Shown: in pieces, positions 20,233 through 28,882 of the stretch
How the letters are laid out: each line of letters begins with the position of its first letter
Numbering within the stretch: position 1 is the first letter of the stretch
Assembly (NCBI RefSeq): GCF_012070395.1
Contig: NZ_JAAFYS010000002.1
Span: 310,001 to 374,000 of the forward strand
DNA from: Pseudoroseicyclus tamaricis
Lineage (GTDB): Bacteria > Pseudomonadota > Alphaproteobacteria > Rhodobacterales > Rhodobacteraceae
Direction: 5' to 3'
DNA length: 64,000 nt
The notes under the pieces: generated by a model
The model's input: the letters and a program-made list of their open reading frames with translations, nothing else
Databases searched by the model: none
Told to the model about the DNA's origin: nothing
Position numbers and translations under genes: made by a program

Positions 20233-20261
20233 TTGCAGCCCCGGCCGCGCCCTGCTAGACG
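20233..20261 (+). promoter_or_regulatory. Possible rpsB promoter
   Basis: TTGCAG (20233-20238), a 17-bp spacer and TAGACG (20256-20261) with an upstream TGC. Transcription would start near 20268, giving a leader of about 110 nt. Confidence 0.35.
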
Positions 20262-20280
20262 CGCGCCACTTTACATCTCA

Positions 20281-20351
20281 GGCGGAGGCGGGTCCTTCGG
20301 GGAGACATCCCGAACGGGTCCACCGGTTGGAGCGATCCTTATCCCTCCGCC
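20281..20351 (+). promoter_or_regulatory. Structured rpsB mRNA leader (putative S2 autoregulatory element)
   Basis: GGCGGAGG (20281-20288) pairs perfectly with CCTCCGCC (20344-20351), closing a domain that contains an inner hairpin TTCGGG (20296-20301) / CCCGAA (20309-20314) and a repeated CGGGTCC. It ends 29 bases before the rpsB ATG. In E. coli S2 represses its own operon through the leader; a similar role here is inferred. Confidence 0.5.
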
Positions 20352-20380
20352 CAAGGCATGAAACCGGAAAGGAAAGAGGC

Positions 20381-21193
20381 ATGGCCCTCCCTGAATTCTC
20401 CATGCGCCAGCTGCTTGAAGCGGGCGTTCACTTCGGCCACCAGACCGCGCGGTGGAACCCCCGCATGGGGCCGTACATCTACGGCGCCCGCAACGGCATC
20501 CACATCATGGATCTCACGCAGACCGTCCTGATGCTGGACCAGGCTCTGCATGTCATCCGTGAGACCGTCGCCCGTGGCGGCCGCATCCTCTTCGTCGGCA
20601 CCAAGCGCCAGGCCTCCGCGGCCATCGCCGATGCCGCCGAGAAGTCCGCGCAGTTCTACATGAACCACCGCTGGCTCGGCGGCACGCTGACCAACTGGCA
20701 GACCGTCTCCCAGTCGATCAACCGCCTGAAGGCGATCGACGAGGCGGCCGAGCAGGGCTTCGAGGGCCTCACCAAGAAAGAGCGCCTCGGGATGGAGCGT
20801 GAGCAGGCCAAGCTGCAGGCCTCCCTCGGCGGCATCCGCGAGATGGGCGGCGTGCCGGACCTGCTGTTCGTCATCGACGTCAACAAGGAAGACCTCGCGA
20901 TCGCCGAAGCCAAGAAGCTCGGCATCCCGGTCGTGGCCGTGGTCGATACCAACTGCACGCCCGACGGCGTCGACTACATCATCCCCGGCAACGATGACGC
21001 CGCCCGAGCCATCGCGCTCTACTGCGACCTCGTCGCCCGCGCCGCGCTCGACGGCATGTCGGCCCAGCTCGGCGCCGCCGGTGTCGACCTTGGCGAGATG
21101 GAAGCCGCGCTGGCCGAGGAAGGCCTCGAGGCCGACGCTGCCGCCGCCGAGGCCGAGGCTGCCCCGGCCGAGCAGGAAGCGGCCCAGAGCTGA
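20381..21193 (+). CDS. rpsB: 30S ribosomal protein S2
   Basis: 270 residues. Typical S2 blocks: [58 protein letters not shown] and [13 protein letters not shown] ~45-residue Ala/Glu-rich tail ([17 protein letters not shown]...) extends the C terminus, as is usual in Rhodobacterales. GGAAAGGAAAG precedes the ATG at 20381; an in-frame ATG at 20327 lies inside the leader and is rejected. A long hairpin (21201-21236) follows before tsf. Confidence 0.97.
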   Translation: MALPEFSMRQLLEAGVHFGHQTARWNPRMGPYIYGARNGIHIMDLTQTVLMLDQALHVIRETVARGGRILFVGTKRQASAAIADAAEKSAQFYMNHRWLGGTLTNWQTVSQSINRLKAIDEAAEQGFEGLTKKERLGMEREQAKLQASLGGIREMGGVPDLLFVIDVNKEDLAIAEAKKLGIPVVAVVDTNCTPDGVDYIIPGNDDAARAIALYCDLVARAALDGMSAQLGAAGVDLGEMEAALAEEGLEADAAAAEAEAAPAEQEAAQS

Positions 21194-21200
21194 ACGGCGC

Positions 21201-21236
21201 GCGGCAGGGCAGGGGCCTTGGGCCCCTCCCCGCCGC
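21201..21236 (+). terminator. Hairpin between rpsB and tsf (possible attenuator)
   Basis: GCGGC (21201-21205) with GCCGC (21232-21236) encloses GGGGCC (21212-21217) / GGCCCC (21221-21226). A second hairpin GCGCCC/GGGCGC is at 21261-21278. Without a T-run these more likely tune the S2:EF-Ts ratio than stop transcription. Confidence 0.4.
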
Positions 21237-21308
21237 GAGACGTCACACGGCATTCACCTCGCGCCCCATGATGGGCGCGGGGCATGACTTCCCGAAAGGA
21301 GATTTGAG

Positions 21309-22181
21309 ATGGCTGTCACCGCTGCGATGGTGAAAGAGCTGCGCGACTCGACTGGCGCCGGCATGATGGACGCCAAGAAGGCGCTGACCGAGACCGACGG
21401 CGACATGGACGCCGCCGTTGACTGGCTTCGCACCAAGGGCCTCGCCAAGGCCGCCAAGAAATCCGGCCGCACCGCTGCGGAGGGCCTCGTCGCCGTCGCC
21501 ATCGACGGCGGCAAGGGTGTTGCCGTCGAGGTGAACTCCGAGACCGATTTCGTCGCCAAGAACAACGAGTTCCAGGCCATGGTCACCGGCATCGCCAACG
21601 CCGGCCTCGGTGTCGACAGCGTCGATGCGCTGGCCCAGGCGCCGGTCAACGGCAAGCCGGTCGCCGACGTGCTGACCGATGCCATCGCCAAGATCGGCGA
21701 GAACATGACGCTGCGCCGCATGGCGAAGGTCGAGGGCGAGAAGGTTGTCTCCTACGTCCACAACGCCGCGGCCGAGAACATGGGCAAGATCGGTGTCCTG
21801 GTCGCGCTGACGGGCGACGAGAGCTTCGGCAAGCAGGTCGCGATGCACATCGCCGCCGCGAACCCCGCCGCGCTGGGTGAGGACGACCTCGACCCCGCCG
21901 TGGTGGAGAAGGAGCGCCAGATCCAGATGGACATCGCTCGCGAGAGCGGCAAGCCGGAAGCTGTCATCGAGAAGATGATCGTCGGCCGGATGAAGAAGTT
22001 CATCGCGGAATCGACGCTGCTCGGCCAGGCCTTCGTGATCAACCCCGACCTGACGGTCGAGGAAGCGGCCAAGGAAGCCGGCTCCACGATCACCGGCTTC
22101 GTCCGTCTCGAGGTTGGCGAGGGCATTGAGCGCGAGGAGAGCGACTTCGCCGCCGAAGTCGCCGCCGCCGCCAAGGGCTGA
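21309..22181 (+). CDS. tsf: Elongation factor Ts
   Basis: 290 residues. The N-terminal [19 protein letters not shown] module and the TDF core motif ([10 protein letters not shown]) that contacts EF-Tu are present. EF-Ts recycles EF-Tu-GDP. Family length and the rpsB-tsf order are standard. GAAAGGAG precedes the ATG, and a classic terminator follows. Confidence 0.98.
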   Translation: MAVTAAMVKELRDSTGAGMMDAKKALTETDGDMDAAVDWLRTKGLAKAAKKSGRTAAEGLVAVAIDGGKGVAVEVNSETDFVAKNNEFQAMVTGIANAGLGVDSVDALAQAPVNGKPVADVLTDAIAKIGENMTLRRMAKVEGEKVVSYVHNAAAENMGKIGVLVALTGDESFGKQVAMHIAAANPAALGEDDLDPAVVEKERQIQMDIARESGKPEAVIEKMIVGRMKKFIAESTLLGQAFVINPDLTVEEAAKEAGSTITGFVRLEVGEGIEREESDFAAEVAAAAKG

Positions 22182-22205
22182 TCGCCGCAACACGGCTGAG
22201 ATGAA

Positions 22206-22235
22206 ACGGGCCGCCCCAAGGGGCGGCCCGTTTTT
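22206..22235 (+). terminator. Rho-independent terminator of rpsB-tsf
   Basis: ACGGGCCGCCC pairs with GGGCGGCCCGT (ends 22231) around a short AAG-type loop, followed by TTTTT. Confidence 0.92.
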
Positions 22236-22580
22236 GTTGCCGGGGGGAGAGAGCCCGGCTTAGGGAAAAGGGGTGACGGCGCCGCCCGTGGGGATACGGC
22301 CTGACGCCGCCGGGCGCGCATCCAAGGGGATGAGGAGAGCGCACCATAGATTTGCCTTGGCCCGGCAAACACCCGGGCATGGGGCACTCGGGCAGGGGCC
22401 CGAGATGCGGACCGGCTGATCCGATAATCGTCGGCAGACCGGCCCGCTGCTCCTTGGCCTTAGGCCACCACTCACGGAACAGTTAAATTATGCCAAACGC
22501 GTGAGGTGTCCCACAGTAAGGGAATCCTGACCGCTTCTCGCAATGACCTGTCTCGTGACGGAACGTCCCGCGACAGATCG
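22236..22580. other. 345-base intergenic region, no gene seen
   Basis: It contains tandem hairpins (GCCCGG/CCGGGC at 22360-22378 and CTCGGGC/GCCCGAG at 22387-22404) but no T-runs, no convincing start with a ribosome-binding site, and no recognisable RNA family. Confidence 0.4.
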
Positions 22581-23342
22581 TTACGCGTCGGCCAGCACGA
22601 ACATCTGGTTGTAGAACGCGGCCTTGAGCACCGCCTGTGCCGTCGTCTCGACGTCCAGCGCCTCGCGCGCCAGCCGCAGGTGCTTCTCCACCGTCGCGGC
22701 GGTCAGCCCGAGGATCAGCGCGATGTCCTGCGTCGTCTTGCCGTCGCCGACCCATTGCAGCACCTCGATCTGCCGCTTGGTCAGGCTGCGGTTGCCCGAC
22801 CACGGCAGGGTGAGCAGCTTGAGGTGGAAGACGTTATTGGCGACCATGATCGCCGGGCCTTGCTCCTCCCAGATCCGGTCGACCTCCGCCTGGCTCATGC
22901 CGGGTGCGCCGGTGAGGGCGATGGCGCCCTTGGTGCGCTGCGAGACGGAGCGGAAGGAGAGCGTGTAGCCCGCCGTCACGCCCATCTTGCGGTTGAACTC
23001 CACGACCTTCGTCTCCGCCGGCGTCAGCCCGTCGGTCCGGTACATCTCCTGCAGCCAGCTCCAGGAGCAGGCGCCGTCATTCTCCAGCGCCCAACGGGTC
23101 ATGGGGGCGTTGTGGAAGAGGCCATCCTCGAGGAAACGGTTGATGTACTCCGGCGCATGGTTGGTGAGCATCACCCAGTCCTGCGGATCGCCCAGACTGT
23201 TGGTGGAGCGGTAGCGGGTGTAGCCGTAGAGGACCCGGGTGAAGCCGCGCCGCGCCATTTCGTCTGTGTGCAACGCCCAGAGATCCTCCACGCGCGGCGC
23301 GTTGGTGATGGCCTCGAGGTGGGACAACAGGAACTGACTCAT
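22581..23342 (-). CDS. LuxR-family regulator with autoinducer-binding domain (LuxR solo)
   Basis: 253 residues: an N-terminal autoinducer-binding domain (to about 170) and a C-terminal LuxR helix-turn-helix at about 185-250 (LTKRQIEVLQWVGDGKTTQDIALILGL.AATVEKHL). Such proteins usually bind acyl-homoserine lactones. The Asp-Pro pair that contacts the lactone in classic receptors falls at HNAPMTRW, where Pro is kept but the Asp is not, and aromatic positions are partly changed. No luxI-type synthase is in the window, so it is a solo; its ligand may not be a standard AHL. Confidence 0.85.
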   Translation of the reverse strand: MSQFLLSHLEAITNAPRVEDLWALHTDEMARRGFTRVLYGYTRYRSTNSLGDPQDWVMLTNHAPEYINRFLEDGLFHNAPMTRWALENDGACSWSWLQEMYRTDGLTPAETKVVEFNRKMGVTAGYTLSFRSVSQRTKGAIALTGAPGMSQAEVDRIWEEQGPAIMVANNVFHLKLLTLPWSGNRSLTKRQIEVLQWVGDGKTTQDIALILGLTAATVEKHLRLAREALDVETTAQAVLKAAFYNQMFVLADA

Positions 23343-23453
23343 GCCCGGAAATTGACCAGATGGTCCATTTCTGTCAAAGCAAATGTTAACTTTGGGGCAC
23401 GGGCGAGTGCCTGCAACGCCCGGTTTGCCCGATCTGGCTGCAGCCGTTCTTTA

Positions 23454-23469
23454 CATAATACATATTATG
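23454..23469. promoter_or_regulatory. A+T-rich inverted repeat upstream of the LuxR solo
   Basis: CATAATA-CA-TATTATG, perfect 7-bp arms, about 110 bp upstream of the LuxR gene in an otherwise GC-rich gap. It could be a regulator site or part of its promoter. Confidence 0.4.
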
Positions 23470-23506
23470 CGGCATTCGGGTGGGGCCTTGAGCGGCCCCT
23501 CAGGCG

Positions 23507-23552
23507 GCGGAAACCACATGGTGTCCGCACCCGCTCTCCATATGGAAAGCGG
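23507..23552. repeat. Pair of 22-bp palindromes related to 11246-11267
   Basis: GCGGAAACCAC/ATGGTGTCCGC (23507-23528) differs from the copy at 11246-11267 at two positions. CCGCTCTCCAT/ATGGAAAGCGG (23531-23552) has the same size, CCATATGG centre and one imperfect pair. They lie just past the 3' end of the peptidase gene. Confidence 0.5.
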
Positions 23553-23559
23553 TGCCGGC

Positions 23560-24741
23560 TCAGGTCTTTATGAGCAGTCCCGGCGGTGTCGCGGCCAGAC
23601 GCTCGGCCCCTGCCTCGGTGATGAGGATCGGCTCCGTCGTCTCGATGCAGCCATCGTCGAGCCAGAGCGCCGGCATGAAGTGGAAGCACATCCCTGCCTG
23701 CAGCACCGTCTCGTCGCTTTCGCGGAAGCTCATGGTGCGCTCGCCCCAGTCCGGCGGATAGCTGAGGCCGATGGGATAGCCGCAGCGGCTCTTCTTCTCG
23801 AAGCCATGGGCATTGAGCGCCACGTAGAACGCGTGGGCCACGTCGCAGCAGCGGTTGCCCGGGCGCGCCTCGGCCAAGGCCGCCTCCGTCGCCGCCTGCA
23901 CGGCGATCTCGGCCTGCAGGAAATGCGCCGGCGGCTCGCCGAGAAAGAGCGTGCGCGATTGCGGCACATGGTAGCGGCGGTAGACGCCGGCGATCTCGAA
24001 GAACGTGGATTCCCCGCCTCTTAGCGGCTGGTCGTTCCATGTCAGGTGCGGCGCCGTGGCATCCATGCCGGAGGGCGCCATCGGCACGATGGCCGGGTAA
24101 TCGCCCCAGGCTCCTTCGACACCGAGGATGCCGGCGCGGGTGATTTCCGCCACCAGCACGTTCTTCGGCAGGCCCGGCTCGGCCATCTCGGCGATGACCT
24201 CGTGCATCCGTGTGACGATGGCCCCAGCCTTGCGCATGAAGGCGATCTCGGCCGCCGACTTCACGGCGCGCGCCCAGTTGACGAGACCCGTGGCATTGAC
24301 ACGGTCCGCCTCCGGCGCGCCGGTGAAGAGCGCCTCGCAAGCCGCTGCGGAAAAATAGTAATTGTCCATCTCCACGCCGATGCGGCCTTGCGCGAGGCCT
24401 CGCTCGGCCAGCTTGGCGGCGAGATCCTCCATCGGGTGCTTCTCGGGGTTCTGGACGAAGCTGTCGTCGTAGGTGAGGATGCACTCCTCCCCCATCCAGA
24501 CGGTGCGGCGGGCCCCTGCCCCGTCCATCGAGCGGCCCCACCAGAGCGGCGGGCCCTCGGGGGGGACGATCACCCCCTGATGGACGTAGAAGGACCAGCC
24601 GTCATAGCCCGTGAGCCAGGCCATGTTGCTGGGGTCGGTGATGTAGAGCAGGTCGAGCCCCGCTGCTGCCATCCGCCGGCGCACATCCGCCAGACGGTCC
24701 GCGTATTCCTCGCGGGTGAAGGCCGGATCGGGGTTCGCCAC
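23560..24741 (-). CDS. M24-family hydrolase, ectoine hydrolase (DoeA/EutD)-like
   Basis: 393 residues with a creatinase-type N-terminal domain and a pita-bread M24 C-terminal domain. The block DPSNMAWLTGYDGWSFYVHQ and the following IVPPEGPPLWWGR closely recall DoeA, which opens the ectoine ring to N-acetyl-diaminobutyrate. Not all five metal ligands of M24 aminopeptidases are obvious, as in DoeA. No other ectoine genes (doeB, uehABC, ectABC) are in the window, so ectoine as substrate is family inference; an Xaa-Pro peptidase-like role is the alternative. Confidence 0.7.
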   Translation of the reverse strand: MANPDPAFTREEYADRLADVRRRMAAAGLDLLYITDPSNMAWLTGYDGWSFYVHQGVIVPPEGPPLWWGRSMDGAGARRTVWMGEECILTYDDSFVQNPEKHPMEDLAAKLAERGLAQGRIGVEMDNYYFSAAACEALFTGAPEADRVNATGLVNWARAVKSAAEIAFMRKAGAIVTRMHEVIAEMAEPGLPKNVLVAEITRAGILGVEGAWGDYPAIVPMAPSGMDATAPHLTWNDQPLRGGESTFFEIAGVYRRYHVPQSRTLFLGEPPAHFLQAEIAVQAATEAALAEARPGNRCCDVAHAFYVALNAHGFEKKSRCGYPIGLSYPPDWGERTMSFRESDETVLQAGMCFHFMPALWLDDGCIETTEPILITEAGAERLAATPPGLLIKT

Positions 24742-24744
24742 GGG

Positions 24745-25323
24745 TTACTCCGCTGCGGCCGCAGCGCCGGAATCGCCCTGCGCCTCGCCCTGATCCTGCT
24801 GCTCGGCCTTGGGCTTGCGGCGACGGCGCGGCTTGGGGGGCGCCTGCTCGGCCTTGTCCTCGGGCGTCTGCACGAGGCCGCTGTCGCTCTCCTGAGCGGC
24901 CGCGTTGCCCTGCTGGTTGCCGCCACCGTTGCCGCCGTTGCCATCCTCGCCGTTGGCGGCGTTTTCCTGCGCGCGCAGACGCTCGTTGCGCTCGCGGTCC
25001 CGCTCGGCCTGGCGATCACGCTCGGCCTGACGGTCGCGCTGCTCCTGCTCCTGCTTCTCGCGGGATTTGTCCATCTCGCGCTGAGCTTCGGCAAGCATGC
25101 GCAGGTAATGCTCGGCATGCTGGGCGTAGTTCTCGGCATCCACCCGGTCCCCGGCGAGCTGAGCGTCGCGGTGGAGCTGGGTGTACTTGTCGATGATCTG
25201 CTGGGGCGTGCCGCGGACCTTGCCGTCCGGCCCGCTGGAATCGAACACACGGTTGACGATGTTGCCGCCCGAGGGACGATTGTTGCGGTTCTTGTTCCGC
25301 GAACGCGATTTCGAAGATCTCAT
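24745..25323 (-). CDS. DUF4167 domain protein
   Basis: 192 residues. The N-terminal ~75 residues form the DUF4167 domain (RSRNKNRNNRPSGGN, FDSSGPDGKVRGTPQQIIDKY, AENYAQHAEHYLRM). The rest is low complexity: Arg/Glu/Gln heptad-like repeats, then Gly/Asn-rich and Lys/Arg-rich stretches (RRRRKPK), which suggests nucleic-acid binding and disorder. In alphaproteobacteria it is commonly found near prmC-prfA, as here. Function unsettled. Confidence 0.85.
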   Translation of the reverse strand: MRSSKSRSRNKNRNNRPSGGNIVNRVFDSSGPDGKVRGTPQQIIDKYTQLHRDAQLAGDRVDAENYAQHAEHYLRMLAEAQREMDKSREKQEQEQRDRQAERDRQAERDRERNERLRAQENAANGEDGNGGNGGGNQQGNAAAQESDSGLVQTPEDKAEQAPPKPRRRRKPKAEQQDQGEAQGDSGAAAAAE

Positions 25324-25567
25324 AGGATTACGTGATTTCCAGCCTGATTGCAGTTTCGCGGCCCTCGGCGCCTTATCCAGCGCTGTTCCGGGGCATCGCG
25401 ATTGTCTGGCGATTGCCAGCGGGGAGTTGCCTCACCTCACCGGTCACCTTGAGTAAACATGGGCGCGCCCGGAGGGCAAGCCTTTATCCGCCTCTGAACC
25501 CAGATATGGCAGCAATTTCCCCCGATACAACAGCATAAACGCAGCATCGGCCCCGCGGCGGCGCCGA

Positions 25568-26398
25568 TCAGCCGATCTGCGCCGTCACCACGCGGTCGCG
25601 GCCGTCGAGATCGCGGATGATGGCGACCTGCGTGAATCCCGCGCCATAGGCGAGCGCCATGACCTCGCGCCCCTGCCCCGGCCCGATCTCCATGATCAGC
25701 CGCCCGCCGGGGAGCAGCCGCTCCGGCGCGCCGGCGGTGATCTCCCGGTAGCTGCCGAGGCCGTCGCCGCCGTCGGTGAGCGCCAGATGCGGCTCGTACT
25801 CGCGCACTTCCGGCTCCAGCTCGGGCAGCTCGTCCTGCGCGAGGTAGGGCGGGTTGGCGACGATGAGGTCGTAGTGATCGCCGAGCCCGTCGAACCAGTC
25901 GGCGACGGTGAACTCCGTCTTTACGGCGAGGTGCAGCGCCTCGGCATTGGCGCGGGCGACGGCCAGCGCCTCCTCCGATAGATCGGTGCCGAGGCCGCGT
26001 GCGCCGGGCATTTCCGCCAGCAAGGTCAGGAGGATGCAGCCCGTTCCTGTCCCGAGGTCGAGCACCTTCTCGAAGGGTCGGGCCAGCGCCGCCTCGATCA
26101 GCATCTCCGTCTCGGGGCGCGGGTCGAGCACCTCGGCGGAGACGGCGAACTGGCGGCCGTAGAAGAGTCGGGTGCCGGTGATGTGGCTGACCGGCTCGCG
26201 CCGCTCGCGCCGCGCGATACAGGCGCCGAAGGCCTCGGCCGCGTCGGGGGCCACCTGCTCCGGCAGCGCCAGCGTCAGCCGCCCCGGCTCCAGCGCCAGT
26301 GCATGGGCGAGGAGGCGGCGGGCATCGACGGCGGGCTGGGCGACGCCGGCGGCGGTGAGGCGGCGGACGGCATCGGTGAGGAGCTCGGTGCCCCTCAC
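25568..26398 (-). CDS. prmC: Release factor glutamine methyltransferase
   Basis: 276 residues: a helical N-terminal domain, SAM-binding motif DLGTGTG (114-120) and the catalytic NPPY (182-185). PrmC methylates the Gln of the GGQ motif of RF1 and RF2. The GTG start at 26398 overlaps the prfA stop as GTGA. The apparent longer open frame upstream lies on top of prfA in another frame and is a shadow. Confidence 0.94.
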   Translation of the reverse strand: MRGTELLTDAVRRLTAAGVAQPAVDARRLLAHALALEPGRLTLALPEQVAPDAAEAFGACIARRERREPVSHITGTRLFYGRQFAVSAEVLDPRPETEMLIEAALARPFEKVLDLGTGTGCILLTLLAEMPGARGLGTDLSEEALAVARANAEALHLAVKTEFTVADWFDGLGDHYDLIVANPPYLAQDELPELEPEVREYEPHLALTDGGDGLGSYREITAGAPERLLPGGRLIMEIGPGQGREVMALAYGAGFTQVAIIRDLDGRDRVVTAQIG

Positions 26399-27450
26399 GC
26401 CTCCATCTCCGCCAGGAGCGCGGCTTGCGCGTCTGCCGTCAGCGCCTCGACGATCTCGTCGAGGTCGCCGTTCATCACCGCGTCGAGCTTGTAGAGCGTC
26501 AGGTTGATGCGGTGATCCGTCAGACGGCCCTGCGGGAAGTTGTAGGTACGAATCCGCTCCGACCGATCGCCCGTGCCCACCTGCGCCTTGCGGTCGGCCG
26601 AGCGCGTCTCGTCCACGCGCCGGCGCTCCATGTCGTAGAGGCGGGAGCGCAGCACCTCCATCGCCAGCTCGCGGTTGCGGTGCTGGGACTTCTGGGAGGA
26701 GGTGACGACGATGCCGGAGGGGATATGCGTGATGCGCACCGCGGAATCGGTGGTGTTCACGTGCTGCCCGCCGGCGCCGGAGGAGCGCATGGTGTCGATG
26801 CGCAGATCGTTCGCGTCGATGGCGATGTCGACAGCCTCCGCCTCGGGCAGGACGGCGACGGTGGCGGCGGAGGTGTGGATCCGCCCGCCCGATTCCGTCT
26901 CCGGCACCCGCTGGACGCGGTGAACGCCGGATTCGTACTTCAGCCGGGCGAAGACCCCCTGCCCCTCGACGCGTGCGATCAGCTCCTTGAGGCCGCCGAT
27001 CTCCGTCGCCTGCTCCTCGATGATGTCGAAGGTCCAGCCGCGGGCATCGGCGTAGCGCTGGTACATGCGAAGCAAGTCGGCGGCGAAGAGCGCCGCCTCC
27101 TCGCCGCCGGTGCCGGGGCGGATCTCGATCATCGCGGGGCGGGCGTCGGCGGCATCCTTGGGGATGAGGGCGAGCTGCAGCGCGGCCTCCGCTTCGGCGA
27201 TGCGGCGCTTGATGACGGGCAGCTCGTCCTCCGCCAGCGCCCGCATCTCCGGGTCCGCCAGCATGTCCTCGGCCTCGGCCCGGTCGGCGACCAGCGCACG
27301 CCAGGCCTCCGCCGTTTCGTGCACCGGCTTGAGCTCGGCATATTCCTGCGCGAGCTTCACCATCTCGCCGCCCGGCGCGCCAGAGGCCATGCGAGCTTCG
27401 AGATACTCGAAGCGTTGGCGGATCTGCTGGAGCTTGTCTTCGGGGATCAT
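26395..27450 (-). CDS. prfA: Peptide chain release factor 1
   Basis: 351 residues. The catalytic GGQ is at 227-229 and the stop-recognition tripeptide is PET (183-185), the P-x-T of RF1 (RF2 has SPF), so it reads UAA and UAG. Its substrate relation to the overlapping prmC is the classic operon. Confidence 0.96.
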   Translation of the reverse strand: MIPEDKLQQIRQRFEYLEARMASGAPGGEMVKLAQEYAELKPVHETAEAWRALVADRAEAEDMLADPEMRALAEDELPVIKRRIAEAEAALQLALIPKDAADARPAMIEIRPGTGGEEAALFAADLLRMYQRYADARGWTFDIIEEQATEIGGLKELIARVEGQGVFARLKYESGVHRVQRVPETESGGRIHTSAATVAVLPEAEAVDIAIDANDLRIDTMRSSGAGGQHVNTTDSAVRITHIPSGIVVTSSQKSQHRNRELAMEVLRSRLYDMERRRVDETRSADRKAQVGTGDRSERIRTYNFPQGRLTDHRINLTLYKLDAVMNGDLDEIVEALTADAQAALLAEMEA

Positions 27451-27479
27451 CGGGCGGCCTTTTCGTCGGTCCGCCTGAA

Positions 27480-27923
27480 TTACGCTCCCGGCGCCCTCGC
27501 TTCAAGCTGGGCGAGCCAGCGCTCCACCCGTTTGCGGTTCACGCCCATGTCGCCGCGGCCGAAGCGCAGGCGGCCATGGATCGTCAGCTTGCCGTCCTCC
27601 ACCCGGGCCGTGGTGAAATCGGGGAAGCCCCAGAGCGCCGAGCGGCTGACCCAGGTGATCATCCCCTCCGCCGGCGAGCCGGCGACGCGGTGGGTGCGCG
27701 GCGTGTCCAGCGCGATGGCGTCGAGGCGGGAGAGCACCTCCGGCCCCGGCTCCGTCACCGGGCGGACGGCGATGAAGGCGCCCTCGGCCGGGTAGTCGCC
27801 GGGCGGGGCGTTCGGCGCGGCGATGTGCCATTCCTCCGGATCGGTCGGCGCGAGGCGCACGTAGAGGCCGAAGGCGACGATGACGACGGCGAGGACGATC
27901 AGGGCGACGAGGAGCCAGTTCAC
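27480..27923 (-). CDS. DUF1499 family protein
   Basis: About 147 residues: one N-terminal membrane helix ([21 protein letters not shown]) then a DUF1499 domain ([43 protein letters not shown]). The GTG at 27923 overlaps the speB stop by GTGA and begins just before the helix; a GTG at 27935 is the alternative. Membrane-anchored, function unknown. Confidence 0.8.
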   Translation of the reverse strand: MNWLLVALIVLAVVIVAFGLYVRLAPTDPEEWHIAAPNAPPGDYPAEGAFIAVRPVTEPGPEVLSRLDAIALDTPRTHRVAGSPAEGMITWVSRSALWGFPDFTTARVEDGKLTIHGRLRFGRGDMGVNRKRVERWLAQLEARAPGA

Positions 27924-28882
27924 CGGCGCGTCCACAAAATCAGGCAGAGGATCTCCATCGCCACATGGGCGCCCGCGACAGCGGTGGCGCCGCCGGCATC
28001 GAAGGGCGGCGAGACTTCGACGATGTCGCCGCCGACGATGTTGGTGCCCGCAAGGTCCCGCAGGATCGCCGCGGCCTGCCAGGAGGCGAGGCCGCCCCAG
28101 ACGGGGGTGCCGGTGCCGGGGGCAAAGGCGGGGTCCAGCGCGTCGATATCGAAGGAGAGGTAGGTCGGCCCCTGCCCCACGATCTCCTTCGCTTTGGCCA
28201 CTGCACCGGCGATACCCCGCTCGTGCACCTCGCGTGCACTGATGACGTTCACCCCGCAGTAATCCTCCGTCTCCGTCCGGATGCCGATCTGCACGGAGCG
28301 GGCCGGGTCGACGAGGCCGCTCTTCACCGCCTTGTACATCATCGTGCCATGGTCGATGCGCGAGAAGTCGTCATCCGGCCAGAGGTCGGAATGCGCGTCG
28401 AACTGGATGACGCCGAGCGGCCCGTACTTGGCGGCATAGGCCTTCAGGATCGGGAAGGTGATGTAGTGATCGCCGCCGAGTGTGACGGCGCCAGGGACGG
28501 AGGAGAGGATCGTTTCCATATGCGCCGTCAGCGCGGAAGGGAACTCGCTGACCATCGCGTAATCGAAGGCCAGATCGCCGTAATCGACGATGTCGAAGCT
28601 GCTCAGCGGGTCGAACCCGTCCCAGCCGAAGGGCGGGTCATAGGGCTGGAGGGTGCTCGCCTCGCGGATGGCACGGGGACCGAGGCGGGTGCCCGGGCGG
28701 TTTGTCACCGCCTGATCGAAGGGCACGCCGGTGATCGCGAGGTCGGCCCCCGCCAGATCCTTGGTGTAGCGCCGGCGGAGGAAGGAGGTGGCGCCCCCGA
28801 AGGCGTTTTCCCCCACCAGTCCACGTGAAGAGCGGGCGGTAAAGGCCTCATCGACCTTGGATTTCGCGTCCTGAAGAGCCAT
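27920..28882 (-). CDS. speB: Agmatinase / ureohydrolase
   Basis: 320 residues with all manganese-binding motifs of the ureohydrolase family: GGDH, DAHSD and DIDALDPAFAPGTGTP. The last (with GTGTP) is typical of agmatinases and guanidino-acid hydrolases. Agmatinase cleaves agmatine into putrescine and urea. The preceding aminotransferase overlaps its start (TGATG), consistent with agmatine or another guanidino compound being processed then transaminated. Recent work shows related enzymes acting on other guanidino substrates, so specificity is moderate. Confidence 0.85.
   Translation of the reverse strand: MALQDAKSKVDEAFTARSSRGLVGENAFGGATSFLRRRYTKDLAGADLAITGVPFDQAVTNRPGTRLGPRAIREASTLQPYDPPFGWDGFDPLSSFDIVDYGDLAFDYAMVSEFPSALTAHMETILSSVPGAVTLGGDHYITFPILKAYAAKYGPLGVIQFDAHSDLWPDDDFSRIDHGTMMYKAVKSGLVDPARSVQIGIRTETEDYCGVNVISAREVHERGIAGAVAKAKEIVGQGPTYLSFDIDALDPAFAPGTGTPVWGGLASWQAAAILRDLAGTNIVGGDIVEVSPPFDAGGATAVAGAHVAMEILCLILWTRR

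Larger units (their letters stand above)
19925..20380. other. 456-base intergenic region with repeats and the rpsB leader
   Basis: No gene is seen. From left to right it holds palindromes at 20042-20058 (CTCAGCGG/CCGCTGAG) and 20074-20105, a possible promoter at 20233-20261 and the structured rpsB leader. Confidence 0.5.

Noticed and set aside
22340-22410. Hairpins after tsf as a riboswitch or attenuator
   Set aside because: The tsf terminator already lies upstream, the next gene is on the other strand, and no known aptamer pattern is seen.
23560-24741. Complete ectoine degradation cluster
   Set aside because: Only the DoeA-like gene is present; none of doeB, doeC, doeD, uehABC or ectABC is nearby.
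25568-27505. Apparent 645-codon fusion upstream of prmC
   Set aside because: The N-terminal two-thirds is a frame-shifted shadow of prfA; prmC begins at the GTGA overlap.
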